NCBI GenBank assembly: GCA_021234155.1
Contig: JAJEKV010000004.1
Span: forward strand, 23,903,122 to 23,967,121
DNA length: 64,000 nucleotides
Reading direction: 5' to 3'
Source: Isoetes taiwanensis
Lineage: Eukaryota; Streptophyta; Lycopodiopsida; Isoetales; Isoetaceae
Shown here: piece after piece, positions 12,257-25,564 of the stretch
How positions within the stretch are numbered: the first letter of the stretch is position 1
How the letters are laid out: each line of letters opens with the position of its first letter
Notes under the pieces: model-generated
Told to the model about the DNA's origin: nothing
The model's database searches: none
Seen by the model: the letters and a program-made list of their open reading frames with translations, nothing else
Made by a program: the position numbers and the translations under genes

Positions 12257-14880
12257 TCAAAAAAGGCGTTTAACTAAGTCCACGGGCTCTCTACTCTCTC
12301 TCTCCATGCCTTTGCCGGACTTCCTCCTCATGCTAAGTACCCTACCAAGATACCAAACTTTATGAATTGCAACAGATTTGTTCCTTTTTTCTCTTTGAAG
12401 CTTGTGCGGTTTGTGGTGCCACCATGGATTCTCTTGGTTCTTCAAGTACACCGCACAATCGTCCCAATGCCGGCGAGTTTGTGCATCAACATTACTTTCT
12501 TCAATAGAATATACCATAGCCTTAACCCTCGTCAGCCTGTCCTTTGATAGCCACGGATTCCCATTCAAATGGCTCACTATAGTTGACTTAAAGATTTTCT
12601 TACCTTCCATAACAACATGCCAAGACACATGAGATGGCTTCCTCCTTTCACATTCATCTAACATTTCGTCAAACACATGTCGTAATTCAGACCTGGCCAC
12701 ATCATCCTCACTAACTACCTCGCTTCTTGGATTTTCACCTTCAATCTCCATATTCTCTTCCATGGCATCGGTCTCATCTCCCAATGTGGTAGAGCTCAGG
12801 TCTACCACATGACTACTTTGAAACCAATCCTTGACCTTTCATGACTCACTAAACCAGCCATCACTGTCCTCAATTGTAATGCCAACGCTTGTACACAATG
12901 CTTGTGCAGCAGCAAGCCCTTCTTTTAAGGCCTCAATAATCTTGTCATCTGTATCCACGCTACTGTAATCTGCAAGGTTACAGGTCAGCAAATACCCATT
13001 GGTATCTACCTTCTTTTCTAACTCTTGCCAAATGTGCTCTTGCTTAGCATGTGCTGCAGGAAACAAGAGGGTAGTGGCAGCTTGAAACTCAGAAATATGA
13101 TTGAGAGCAGAGGCACTCTCCAATAAGTCTGCCCCGTCATAGGCTCTTTCGTTACGCACCATGCCGCCGACTTTAGAGAAGAAGTTCTCACATACGTCCG
13201 ATCCCGTGCACTGTAAGGGCAACTCTAAATGCCCAAATTCTGAACTAAAATACTTTATTAGCAGCACAGCAAAATGGCATGACAATTGTACGTCTATAAA
13301 GGTTTCCCGACTAATGAAGTTCTTACTCGACGAATGCGTGCTGTGGTTCTTCAACCAGAGCCTCCAAAGCCTGTTATGCACCTAAAGTTTTGAAGATCAA
13401 ACCAAATTGAAAGTAGCAAACAGGATTCCAACTCACCTAAAGAAGAAGGACACTGTTGCAGCAGCTTTAATCCGAGCCCTCAAGTCCAAAGTAGGTGAGA
13501 GGAAGATGTCAATATATGATGCCACGACTTCCAAATAAACTTTGGTGCCCAAATTCCGCATCGGTGGGCCTACAGAACCATTGCTTAGTTCGTCCAAGCA
13601 TTGCTGAATCTTTCTAGAGGCAAGGCGTTGCGTAGCCCTCCAGTTTTGCCTATCCTGGTGCTTCACGTCTCCAAGTTGCAGCCCATGCTTCCCTTGGCAT
13701 AACTCAAAGACATGGTGTATATCATTGAGAGTCACTAACTCGTTCCCTAAGTACAACCTTCTAGAGGCACTATCCATGGGATTAACAAGCTTCTTATCGT
13801 TGTGCACCAAATCTTGGTCATGCAGCCCATGAACATCCTTATTTCTCGAGGCACTTAGTGGCCAACCGTCCCATGAAACCTTGAATGTGCTTTCTTGTGC
13901 AGACCTAGATGTATAATCTGCAAACATGCACGCTCTTCTCCTCGAGTCTCCATCCGAGTTGTGGCCGATTAGAGGGCCAACAACCATTCTCAAGTGCTCA
14001 TTCCACAACTCTTGGATTTGCTGCCACTGACGTCTAACCTCAAGGTGATCAAATCTGTTACATGTCAGAATAATGGCAAGGGGCAGTGCAGGCAGACTTC
14101 CTATGCAAAGGGATTCACGATAAGAACTCTTGCATAGTGCGAAATGACATTCTCCTCGAAGGCATTGATAATTATGTTGTAGCCTTCTTCATCGGAGCCA
14201 ACTAACACCTCAAATGTGCCATTGCAAGCATGCCCTTCTTTCTTTCCACAAAAGTCGAGCAAGCAGTCATCTCTCGGAATCCAACGGACAGCCCGCTTAA
14301 TGACGGTCTCGTTCGGCCACAATTGCTGGAACTCCCCCCAAATCCAAGTGCTGGCATTGCATGTGTCGAGTGTAGACCTGAGCAAGATGCTTGAATGTTT
14401 CTTCCCTAAGATCGACCTTGTAAAAGAAGCTTTCTCGTGTGGAGCGCATAGTGGTGGACATACTCGGACCTGCAAAATTGAGAGAAAGAAAATTGTGCAT
14501 TCTTCTCCCTCCCCATATCTTAATTGTTTCAAACAACGCCTTCGTGGTTTCCCTATATCTTCTTTTATGGCCTAGTCTGATTATGTTTTGAGCTATGTCC
14601 CTCAGAAAATCCCAAAGAGCTGGTTTTCCACTAAATTTTCCTTGCCGATGTGCCTCCACTATGTCCTGGCAGAATCTGCTGACATCTTTTCTGTTCATTG
14701 ACTCCGCCAGACTCCCCTTAGCGACCTTTCTTTCATGGACAATGCAGTAACTCTCATTTTGGAGAACATTAATTCCTTATGTAACTTTCTTATCTCATGA
14801 ACTGCAGCTCGGCCATTTTCTTGATCTCAATTGCATTCAGGTAATCTGATCTAATACATAACTTTGTGGTTCTAAATCCC
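12257..14880 (-). CDS. Uncharacterised transposase-like gene (SDGDSRRR family)
   Basis: A long coding region runs on the minus strand in several pieces. In order it shows: a charged coiled-coil start (about 14870-14720); IKIWGGRRMHNFLSLNF and a GPSMSTTMR motif; LPALPLAIILT, then GHNSDGDSRRR (about 13950); FISRETFIDVQLSCHF (about 13310); SDVCENFFSKVGG (about 13170); and an acidic, then basic C-terminal tail. An intron-like GTGAGT...AG stretch of about 50 bp lies at 13385-13436, but the obvious splice leaves the frames one base apart. A single in-frame TGA at 12839-12841 separates ENFF-containing sequence from the tail, and single-base shifts occur near 14780, 14340 (a C run) and 14100. From memory, multicopy proteins with the same motif order occur in cnidarians and other eukaryotes, so I call it a DNA-transposon protein, family unnamed. 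Sequencing errors may explain some breaks. Confidence 0.5.
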
Positions 14881-15439
14881 CTCGCTACCTTGTCATCGGT
14901 CTGTCTATGCACTCTCATGTAAAAATCCCTCTCTTCGAAATAACAAAGACACATAAAGAACATTGATAATTTACAAAGGGTTCACCTATAAGGTGACCCT
15001 CTTGCATTTCTTATGCCTAAACGAGCCACTAATGCGTACTAAACCCCGCCCGATTACAAATGTATGCCGCAATGCGGGGTTCACAATACCAATGTGTCCC
15101 TTCTTTCAAACTCATGCGAGAAAGGGTCTTAAATCCTTAACTTTATCTCCATACTTATATTTGTTCTCGCCAAAAGCTGACAAAGATAGTAGAGCCAAGG
15201 ACGTTTACGTGCGAAATACGACAATGAAACCTAAATACCCTACAAACTTAAAATACAAACCACTTGTAAAGCCACTAAGAGTACTCAATGAATCTGTTAC
15301 TTGATGAAGCTTGGCTACTCGAGCTTGGAGGGCACGGAGTGTTTCTTTGCTCATGTCAAAATCAGTCCAAATCAGCTAAGATTATTCAACATTATAGCAG
15401 CTAAAATGTGAACACTACTTCTAACAATTAAAATAGAGG
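14881..15439. other. 5' flank of the transposase-like gene
   Basis: No gene recognised. 14978-15000 holds a near-palindrome GGGTTCACCT-ATA-AGGTGACCC that echoes the sequence at 10352 and may be a terminal sequence of the element. A direct repeat of AATCTTGTATAAAGTGT-like units occurs just beyond, at 15495-15545. Confidence 0.4.
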
Positions 15440-16745
15440 TTACCTTTTGCAAAATTACAAGATTACAACATATGACCCAAATCCAAACAAAAGTAATCTT
15501 GTATAAAGTGTAATCTTGTATTTAGACTAATCTTGTATAAAGTGTTCTTGACCAGGCAAAAGAAGAAAAAAAGAAAAAATCCAAACAATCAAAAGGTTGA
15601 ACCTGCCCTTTTCCACAATTGTGGCACTTAGGCATTGTTGCTCTAACATGAATAATATCCGAGGCAAAATTATGCCCTTGTCCACCCATGGGGAGGCCTT
15701 GAACCTTTTGGCTAAATTGATAAACTTTGCATTTTTTTAAACCCCATACAACATTTGGCAAGACCGACATGAAGCATTGTGAATGAACATAAAAATATTG
15801 AATATAATTTAACAATCATCACTTACTTTCATGTCTTGTCACTTCACATGGTCTTGTTATAGTGGCGATTTCATCCAATCTACAAATGTGTGGCACGGAA
15901 AATGGATCAGTCCATCTACCTTCTACATTGCGGATATAGAGCCAATGCAAAGGATATAGATCCAAGGCAAGGATATTCCTGAACCAATGCTCTCAGACCC
16001 TAACATTAATCATGTCAATTTCATGCAGATATGATTGGAAATAAGAATAACAAATTTAGTCATTAGCACACCTGTTCTACCTAACGCGGTTGCTTCATCA
16101 CTTTCCAACATGCTCCCATGTCTCGTAGATGATATTTGAAATCTTCCAAAATTTGGAAAAGATGCATTGCAATACGCTCATAGATTTCAAGATCTTTCAA
16201 AAAGAAATGAAACATTACTATGTATGCGCCACTGCAATTTATTCTATACTATACTTATTCTAGTAAGAAGGGTTTCCAAAGTGTCACAAAAGATGTCGTT
16301 TGCATTTCATTCTATACTTATCATAGTAAAAAAGGTTCTCAAACGTCACCTAAAAAGATGACCCTCGTGATCTTGGGAACACATTTATATCAAATTGCCT
16401 ATTCCTTGTCTATCATAGTAAACCGAAGTTGAATGCTAGTAGTAAGATTTCCACAGGTTTGGTATTATCATGTTCTCTGTTTAGGAAAGCAACACTACTT
16501 GACGACTTTCAAACAATAAAGTTGGAACTCCACTTCAAACCATGAAGTTGCATATACAGAGGGAAACAAATCAAGATCTAACTTTATTCTGCCAGAAGCC
16601 CGCGTTATCAAAAAATTTGGCCAAATGTCTAAAATTAGTGAAGTACAAATGTTCTTGACCACGCAGAAGAAGAAAGAAAAGAAAAAAATCCAAACTTTCA
16701 AAACTTTACATCCAACATATGACCCAAATGTAGTCTAAAATTTAG
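15440..16745. repeat. Repeat module, long partial copy
   Basis: Resembles 5060-6185: an AAGTGTTCTTGACCA block, the AGGCCTTGAACCTTTTGGC block, AATGGATCAGTCCATCTACC, the 70-bp internal repeat and the CCAGAAGCCCGCGTTATC block. It lacks the distal half (GTGTCTAACTC to GTGAGCTTAC) found in the tandem modules. Confidence 0.75.
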
Positions 16746-17801
16746 CCAAATGTAGTTGGTTTAGGCCATCTCCAACCCAAAGAAGCGATGATAAAGATGA
16801 CGTAATTTGAGTAAGTGATGAGATATGACTTGAGCATAGCATTTGAGATGACAATAAAGAAGATATGAGATGACAAAGAAGACATGATTTGTATGTCTTG
16901 ATTTCAAAAAAGAAAAAAATTGTTTCAACAAACATGTCACAATGTCCGCCAAGCTGCAGGAGCAGTGTTCCTCTTCCTCATCGGCATGACATAAAACTCA
17001 ATGTATGATACGGCGACCATGCTGCTGGTTGCCAATTGGATGCATGTAATTTGCCTAGCAATTGCGTTGCGTGTGTCAAAGTCATTACTTGATATTTATT
17101 TTGGTCTAGGAAACAACCCTAAGGGTATGTATACCCTATAATCTATGATTTTCCCACCTAAAAATTTTCAAAGCCAAACAAGAGACAGTGGCCCAAGTGA
17201 GGAATTCTAAACTCCAATATATTATTCTACGTTCCTGCATTTTTAACAAAGCAAGCCCTTGCATTTTAACAAAATAATCCAAGGGTATGCATAATCTATG
17301 ATCTATGATTTTTCACCTAAGCATTTTCAAGTACAGTGGCCCAAGGTGAAGAGTTTTCTTTTTGCAGCCCCCCTCAATTTTTTTCAGACCTAGGTGCAGC
17401 CATGGCTATAACTACTTCTGTTTAGATAGAGGCACGAACATTTATGTTATGTCTGCACCTATAGTAATGCTATCCCTGCATTTAAGTGAGTAAGAGATTG
17501 ATTTAAGAACGGATACAGACAGCTTGGTAATCCTGCACTGAATAGAAAGATAATTAGTTGGTATCACCAACAATGGTCTTCTAAACATGGGTAGCTGGCA
17601 TCCTGGTCTTCTAAAAAATGCAAAGGTTTAGTTGGCATCACAACGGTGGTCTTCTAAAAATGGATAACCCCCATTATGGTCTTGTAAAATGCAAACCCCA
17701 CAAAGTGAATACCAAAGGTACATAGTTACACATCATCATATGTGTCACTGCAACATTTCTCTGTATTGTCTGTACAACAGTATAGATTTTCAAAATAGAT
17801 A
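16746..17801. repeat. Spacer with a short diverged direct repeat
   Basis: No gene is visible. Two related segments at about 17115-17200 and 17280-17350 share AAGGGTATG, ATCTATGATTTTTC-like, CACCTAA and CAGTGGCCCAAG blocks. The stretch ends exactly where duplication copy B begins. Confidence 0.5.
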
Positions 17802-20689
17802 CGTAGAACCCATTGTTACATGTACCTAATGTTGGATATAGAAGAACGATGAATAATCAGGACATTGGATGTTGCATATCTTGTTATAGCCATAAACAAT
17901 CATTATAAGACTGGATCATGGCATCTGCAGAATTCCATGCTCCAATTATTGCACTAATATTATTATGTTGCAGGTTATGAAGGTGCATTATGAAGAAGAA
18001 ACCTGAGAAGGTTTCAGTTGGTGTAGCTGTGGTTCAAGATATGGAAATCCTCAATGGACACAGTTGCAGAATACATAATCAGCCAGCAAAACCTTCTTCC
18101 ATATCATGTGTACTGCACAAAAACAACAAAACATTAGAAATAATAGTTTATACGAAGAGAGGAAACACTGCTGGTAAGACAGAAACGAACAATTGAGGGC
18201 AAAATCATGGCCCATTAAGTAAAATAACCAAGACATTGCAATGTACGGCACAATGATTTCGGCTACAACCATAAGAGTTCAATATGAAGCAAAATAACCA
18301 AGATATGTCACTTCAAGACATATATCTTCCATTAAAATCTTGCAACATGTTCTCAAAACGTTCCCATTCTGGTAATTATGGCTTTAGGTTGAATTTGTCT
18401 GACAACGTGCAACCTTCCAACAAAGCAACAATCAATAACTATGGAAAGTTGGCCAACCTGTTCAAATACATGCACAGCAATTACATGAAGCTTCTTCTGT
18501 TTGATTCATCTCTGAGCTTTTAACTATGCAAGGGCACATCATTTCAGATTCTTGAGCACAGAAAGCTTGACAATTTGGTTCAGATTTGTATCCCAATAAT
18601 AATGTTACTACTGCTCCAGAAAAGTGCGAAAGAACAGAGGAATCGAACTAATACCTAGTTGGCTGCTTGTAGATCCTTTTGATGTGACCGCAAACACTGC
18701 AACCAGTTCTTGAGGACGATCCAATGCTTAGCAGCATTTGGGCTTTTGTATTGGATCTTGAATATATGAGATATACGTCCATTAACAAAGAGAATCTCCT
18801 ATATTTCTAACTGCAAAAGAGAGAACTTACCCAGCTAATGTTGAATGAATAAACTTATCCCCATGAACAGATATGCTGCTAAAGGATTTGCCGATGCTCG
18901 GGTAAATAGATGGCTAATTGCAACTCGGCAAGACATGCCTAACAGAAATCATGCCAGCAAATGGAGGCATTCATGCCACATAAAGAACCTTGGTGATGAT
19001 GACTTATCGCAGACTCAAATAAGAGAGGAGTATCGCTCCTGATAGCCAAACAAAGAGAGGAATTGAAAGCTCGCATTTGAATGAGAAAACAAAGAATCTG
19101 ACTGATATAGTACCATAAGAATCACAAAATGATAGTAAATAAGAGTGAAGAGGGAACTATAGCCCATGAATGGTCACTCCAAATGGACCTGCTCCATAAT
19201 CCCTAGTTCTGTGATATACAATCACATAGGACCTGCAAACGAAGGAACTTTAATTTTTGCGGGCTGAGAATTGTACCTAGTTTTTTTTGAAGAATCAATT
19301 GAACTCTGGCATCCACATAGTGTGGCAACCTGTCCTTCGAGATGGAGATGTCTTGGGACTTTGTACCTGCAGAACATGCAGCAACATCATAAGTAAATTC
19401 AAGTGATGGTCTCAAGGTAAATTCAAGTAATTGTAGAAGCCATGTCTCAAATACCATGGTCTATGCCACACCTTTATGGCATATAAAAGGCTATGTTTGC
19501 TGGTTTTATTCCTTATTAGAACTCTTTCTGAGCCATGATGAACTGAGAAATGCATGAACCGAAGCCACAATTGACCAAATATTATCCAAGCTAGAACAAA
19601 GTAAACTAATATATGTGCATATCCAGCTTGCCAGGTTACATCATGGGGAAACAATTCTTGAGGACCAAAGGTAGCAGTACTTATCTGAATGTTTGGTATG
19701 CATTTACAGCAAGCTATTCTTGTCCAAAAATATAGAGAGTCAGACAAAGAAAATCATATGGGGCACATGAAGCATCAAGCAATAAGAAATAAACTCTCTA
19801 AAACTACAAAAGTCAAATAGAAACAAAGCATACCTCGTCACCAAACAATATACAAGAAAGTCTTAACAAACTTCTACTGCAAAAATCATAATCTGTCATC
19901 TCCTATAGGTCCAAAATCCCATCTCATACTTCAGGATGGAAAACAACAGTTGAGATAGGTAAATAAAGTGCCGTTTTATATCCAAATCAAATCGAACACT
20001 TTGTAGAATGCACTGATACGGATTTTGGAAGTGCTTTAGAAAGAATACCTGAAGGTTTTCCACTGCATAAGATATTGCTAAATACTGCTCTTATGGACAT
20101 GCATGCTATAATGCAAAGTTGCCAATGTCTTTCTCCTCACGTGAAAGATAAGCCCCATGTGATGTAAGTGTCCTGCAAAAGTCAGATGGAGCTCAAGTTA
20201 TAGTCATACGGAACTCCAATTATAGTCTTGATTGAGAAAGTAAATAGATTAAAACCTCCAAACATAGCTTCTCACCAATAGGACAAAGCAAATATCCTCT
20301 AGCAGTAAGAATCTCTAGCCATCATGCCCACAAAAAAAATTTGACATCTGCTAGCAACTTGACATATGACAAGTGTGATACAGTTTTTTATATTTACTTT
20401 TTACCTGTTATAGACTCATACTGGAAATGAAATGTCCTTGAGGTATCATATGGGATTGTTTGACTGAGCCATCCATATGTCTCTTGTTTTCAATTAGACG
20501 CTGGCCAAACTTCATAACTACGCTATCTCAAATTTCAGTGACACGGACTGTCTGCAATTATTAAATAAGTCTGCGATTATTAAATAAGTATCTGCAATGA
20601 TCAAATGACACAGACTATCTGCGAGTATCCAAAGACTTACCACACGCTGTGCCAGTTTCAAATGCAGGAGATCAACCATGGTAAAACTC

Positions 20690-21050
20690 GCTTGTTGGGA
20701 GCTCTTGCATAAGTGGAGTCTCTATAAACAGGATCCATGTGGTCATCTTGCCCATGAGATTGCATCTGGCTCAAGTATTTCATTGAAAATTTTTAAGTGG
20801 CGCGCTCTAAGTATCCACAATTATCATACATTTTAATGAGAGCAGTTCTCAAAACATCTAAAGATGTTGCAAGATGAACCTGAATAATGCAAGCATGCAT
20901 AAGATTACCATTTGGTAAAGATTCTGGGTTACAGCAGAAATTTAAAATTGTAAGAAAGACTATTTTATCAGGCATCGTTCCTCTTGTTTGCCAAAACTTA
21001 TCCAGGGCACCCTTATCATTTTCAGCCCGAACGACTTTGCTTATTGCCAC
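20690..21050 (-). pseudogene. PPR repeat protein fragment, copy B
   Basis: The open frame from 21050 downward contains a nearly complete PLS-type PPR unit: DKIVFLTILNFCC, a PNGNLMHACIIQ segment, then LRTALIKMYDNCGYLE. The frame is then lost at a GGCGCGCTC stretch near 20805, after which IFNEIL-like and MQSHGQDDHMDP residues follow in another frame. PPR proteins of this type edit or process organelle RNA in land plants. Only one unit is present and no start is visible, so this is a fragment. Confidence 0.65.
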
Positions 21051-22014
21051 CGTAAGTTAGAACTAACTAAGTTAGATCCTTATAAAACCTGGGACTTTCT
21101 GTCATGTACTGGCAGAAGACAACGGAGAATGGATGCTGATAATATATACAAAGGAATGTGGAAGAACTTTTGCATACCTTCTTCTTGCTAATTTCGGGTT
21201 CGCTCGTAAATATGATACGAAACCATTGTATGAGGCTTCTGCTATGATGTTTTTAGGCACCTTTTTAAACAAAAACACTACTAACTTCTTAGATAGAACA
21301 AAGCTGAGCTCTGCATGCATAACGAGATTTAAAGGCAGAAAAGGAAGCAACTCTCCATGGCTAAAGTTATGGGCATGCTCATGCAAATGTGACACTTTAT
21401 ATAGGTTATAGATGAAAATGTTAAATGAAGCTGAACATATTACAAAGGTGCAACGTTTTCCAAGTATGGTAACATGATATTTTCAAATAGGAAGATGTTC
21501 AAGGGTACGTGCATATATCGATTGTACGTTGGCTTAACGTTCTTTCAAGAAAATGCATCAAGGCACACACAGTCATGATACTTTTGAATGTCAAAGCCAT
21601 CGATGGTCATTACTTGCAAAGCGATGTTACCTGGAAGCTTGAGGGCATGATTTAAAATCTCGACGTTTTATAATTCAAATAATAAGAGGATTTGTTTCAT
21701 ATAGATGGAAGTGGAATGAATGACTAAGCCCATTACAAGTTGAGATGATTAAAATGTCAATTCTTGTAGAAAAGGACCAATGATTGAAAAGGTTGCTTAG
21801 GACGTTTGAGCTTTAAGTATGCAAAGAGATAGGGTACGTGACAATAACCTCAAACAACATATACATAAGTGCCCTTATGAAAGAATAACATCATTTTATT
21901 TCTTGTGGTTGGAAAAGCCCCAGCCAATGGCGTATGTACATATGAATATGAAGAGAACTCTTATCAACATGGAAAGAATGTATGTACAAAATAGAAAAGC
22001 ATATCCAATTTAAG

Positions 22015-22602
22015 TTAGAAGGTCTTAAGTGTAGAACTTAGCTTCGTAGAGCCACGGCAAAGAGAAGGCATCCAATGCATATCCCTTGCGCATTGTTTTC
22101 TTATATTCTCCAACTTGCGTTTCTTCTGGACTTGGATCTTGCTAGTTGGAGGCTGCTTCTTACTAATTGGATCTTGAATTACCTGAATTTTGTGTTGGCT
22201 CTTTATGTCCTGCTCTTTCTTGTATGCCTCTTCCAATTTTCGTTTGACGGATAATATCTTTTCGTCTTCGAATTCTAACTTCGAATTCTGCTTCATCTGG
22301 ACTTGGATCTTAGTTTTCTTCAGGGCTTGGATCTCAATAACTGGATCTTGGATCTTTGGCATGTCTGGCTTCTGGATTTTCTTTCTGTCCTGCTCTTTTT
22401 TGTACCCTTCTTCCAGTTTTCGGTCTATGGATATCATCTTGTCGTCTTCTTTCGTTCTATACAAATCCGACAAACCTTTGGATTGTTGTTGAATGCCTAA
22501 AGCAGGGCATGGATCCTCAGTTGTTGAAGTGGCTGCTATCAAGTGCGCAATCAGAGACTCTTTATTCCGCCTCAACTCTTCAACGTCTGCTAATGCAATC
22601 AC
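22015..22602 (-). CDS. Lysine/glutamate-rich coiled-coil protein
   Basis: A 195-residue ORF. The N-terminal 40 residues (ALADVEELRRNKESLIAHLI) suggest a helix. The rest repeats a unit seen twice: RKLEEGYKKEQDRK and RKLEEAYKKEQDIK, separated by P/I/Q-rich stretches such as KIQDPVIEIQ and QVIQDPISKKQ. This implies internal duplication of a coiled-coil motif. No known domain is recognised, and no ATG-proximal signal peptide is seen. It could be the last exon of a longer gene extending above 22602. The counterpart in copy A is broken only at CTG sites. Confidence 0.45.
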   Translation of the reverse strand: MIALADVEELRRNKESLIAHLIAATSTTEDPCPALGIQQQSKGLSDLYRTKEDDKMISIDRKLEEGYKKEQDRKKIQKPDMPKIQDPVIEIQALKKTKIQVQMKQNSKLEFEDEKILSVKRKLEEAYKKEQDIKSQHKIQVIQDPISKKQPPTSKIQVQKKRKLENIRKQCARDMHWMPSLCRGSTKLSSTLKTF

Positions 22603-23494
22603 ATAGTGAAAAAAAGTGCATGAATCAACGCCAGAGCTCTCAAAAAAACAGCTTCCAATCCTTCATAGATCGTCCTTTCGCTATCGCCATCTCTATCTCT
22701 TCTCAGCAAATGCAAGAACAACTGACGTAAGTATTCTACTTATTCATGCGGAACTAAATCTAACGGTTCTAGGGATTTTAGATATTTCCATGGTTAAATC
22801 TGCACCGCCCGCCACAGCACAGTATCTCGATTCCGCCAGAAGCCCGCGTTATTCAAAAATTGGGCCAAATGTCTAAAATTAGCAAAGTACAAAGTGTTCT
22901 TGAGCGCCCTTTTCCACGATTGTGGCCCATTCATGACTTAGGCATCTAACATGCAAAATTATGGGGAGGCCATGAACCTTTTGGCTAAATTGATAAACTT
23001 TGCATTCTTTTAACCCCATAGAACATTTGGCAAGACCGACATGAAGCACTGTGAATGAACATAAAAATATTGAATATAATTTAACAATCATCACTTGCTT
23101 TCATGTCTTGTCACTTCAAATGGATTTGTTATAGTGGCGATTTCATCCAATCTACAAATGCTTGGCATAGAAAATGGATCAGTCCATCTACCTTCCACGC
23201 TATGGAAGGATATAGAGCCAATGCAAAGGATATAGATCCAAGGCAAGGATATTCCTGAACCAATGCTCTCAGACCCTAACGTTAATCATGTCAATTTCGT
23301 GCAGATATGATTGGAAATAAGAATAACAAATTTAGTCATTAGCACACCTGTTCTACCTAATGCGGTTGCTTCATCACTTTCCAACATGCTCCCATGTCTC
23401 GTAGATGATATTTGAAATCTTTGAAAATTTGGAAAAGATGCATTGCAATACGCTCATAGATTTCAAGATCTTCAAAAAGAAATGAAACATTACT

Positions 23495-25005
23495 ATGTAT
23501 GCGCCACTGCAATTTATTCTATGCTATACTTATTCTAGTAAGACGGGTTTCCAAAGTGTCACAAAAGATGTCGTTTGCATTTCATTCTATACTTATCATA
23601 GTAAAAAAGGTTCTCAAAACGTCACCCAAAAGATAACCTCGCAGATCTTGGGAACACATTTATATCAAATTGCCTATTCCTTGTCTATCATAGTAAACCG
23701 AAGTTGAATGCTAGTAGTAAGATTTCCACCGGTTTGGTATTATCATGTTCTCTGTTTAGCTGAGCAACACTACTGACAGCTTGCAGCAATAAAGTTGGAA
23801 CTCCACTATGCATATAGGGAGGGAAACAAATCAAGATCTAACTTTATTCTGCCAGAAGCCCGCGTTATCCAAAAATTTGGCCAAATGCCTAAAATTAGCT
23901 GGTACAAATGTTCTTGACCACAATGTAAGAAGAAAAGAAGAAAAATCCAAACTTTCAAGATTTTACATCCAACATATGACCCAAATGTAGTCTAAAATTT
24001 AGCAAGTGTGAATGGGGTGTTCACCTCCGAATCAAAACTAATAAGATTAGAAGAGGGTAATTGGAGCATCTTCAAAATAATTAAAATTTTCCAATATTGG
24101 GTCAAGCCACATCCATTGCTATTTTTTGTACACCCTTTTTGCTCATAGGCACATGTATTCGGTTTCTTTTCTCCCCAATAAAGTACATACAAAATCCTAA
24201 AATCTAACCATATATATTTGGTAACGTCATTTTTGTTTTCACGCCCCCACATGCTACATTCTTAATTGGTACACTTCCCAAAGATATTGTCGCGATACAC
24301 TTTTTGTGCTTTGAGATCATACTACTAATTATGTTCTTTACAAAAGGTTGCTCAACAATATTTCTATATGCCTGTGGAATAGATTTGATTTGTATTTTTG
24401 GCGCTTTTATATAAGGTTTGATGCAATTCTAGCATGTGTCACGCATAAATTAAATTTCGAGTATTAGATATGTTAATTTATGCATGTACCCATAGAAAAT
24501 TCAAAAATCCCTAAAAAAGAAGCTATCAACCCTATGTTTGCCGAGTATGCTCTCGGTCATACCTTCAATTCCCCTCGATATCTTGGGTTAATCTTCCGAT
24601 ATACATTGATTGAGGGTTGAGAAAATTCAGGAAATTAGACAATTGACCTTGCTATTTTCAACCTCGACCATTCCTTTTTCCCATTTAGTGAAATATTTAT
24701 AACCACCGATGATTGATCCGTTAGCGTGCTTTGCGTTGATCGAGGTACAAGATTTGTTGCAAGGTTGTGCTTGAGATGGTAATGGTACACATTTATTAGT
24801 GCTTATATGGCCCATTCAACTTGATGTTCATTGCATAATGTTCAATAGATCTCCACCACTTGAAATTGGGTGTCTAACTCTAAGGTGTCTTAAGGAGTCT
24901 GATGTAACAAGTTGCAATTGCTCCTAAGTCAGATTGGTCTCTTAAAGATCTGACATTATGAAGCTAGTAAGGCTCCCCAGCAGTGAGCTTACATATCTTT
25001 CGATT
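23495..25005. repeat. 1.5-kb repeat module, copy B1
   Basis: First tandem module in duplication copy B, equivalent to 5690-7190. It ends at the CCCCAGCAGTGAGCTTAC block. That block reads CCCAGTGAGC in copy A, one of the clear CAG differences. Confidence 0.8.
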
Positions 25006-25564
25006 ACATCAACATTTCTACAACAAAGCTAACATCACTTTGGTCTCTTGGGGATGCATTCAATGAAAACCCTTATGGAGCTAGATGCACGGTATTTACA
25101 TTCAGCCTCATCTTAAGGAAAGCCTTTGTTCTTGTTTTTCAATGTTTAATTATACTTACTTTTTAGGTGCAATAAGTTGCAACAAGTTGTTAAGAAATTG
25201 CCATTTTGGATCAAAAAGGCAAAAGGGGGTGAAAGCTTACTCTCTACGATTTCCTAGTACACAATGACGTTGGTTTGCGACTTCTTTGCCATCAATAAGA
25301 TAGATGGTACCAATAAACTTCTAAGATCATGCTTTGTGTCCCTTGTAGAACTATCAAACTCAAATTCAACCATAGTTTCTAGAAAGATTTACAATCCTCC
25401 ACAATATAGGGCACCCCAAGATAGACTTAATAGTCGAGATATTATAAGTTGTAACTAGTCTAAAGTTGGGAGTTATTGATAGCAATGAGCAAGATCTGCA
25501 GAGCACTGTTAAAGATTTGGAAGAATTTAGAGAAATAAAGCCAACGAACCTATTGATGATGAAG

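Noticed and set aside
12257-14880. P-element/THAP9 or hAT transposase
   Set aside because: The ENFFSK motif is reminiscent of P-type ends, but no THAP or BED finger and no family-specific core is visible. Kept as unclassified.
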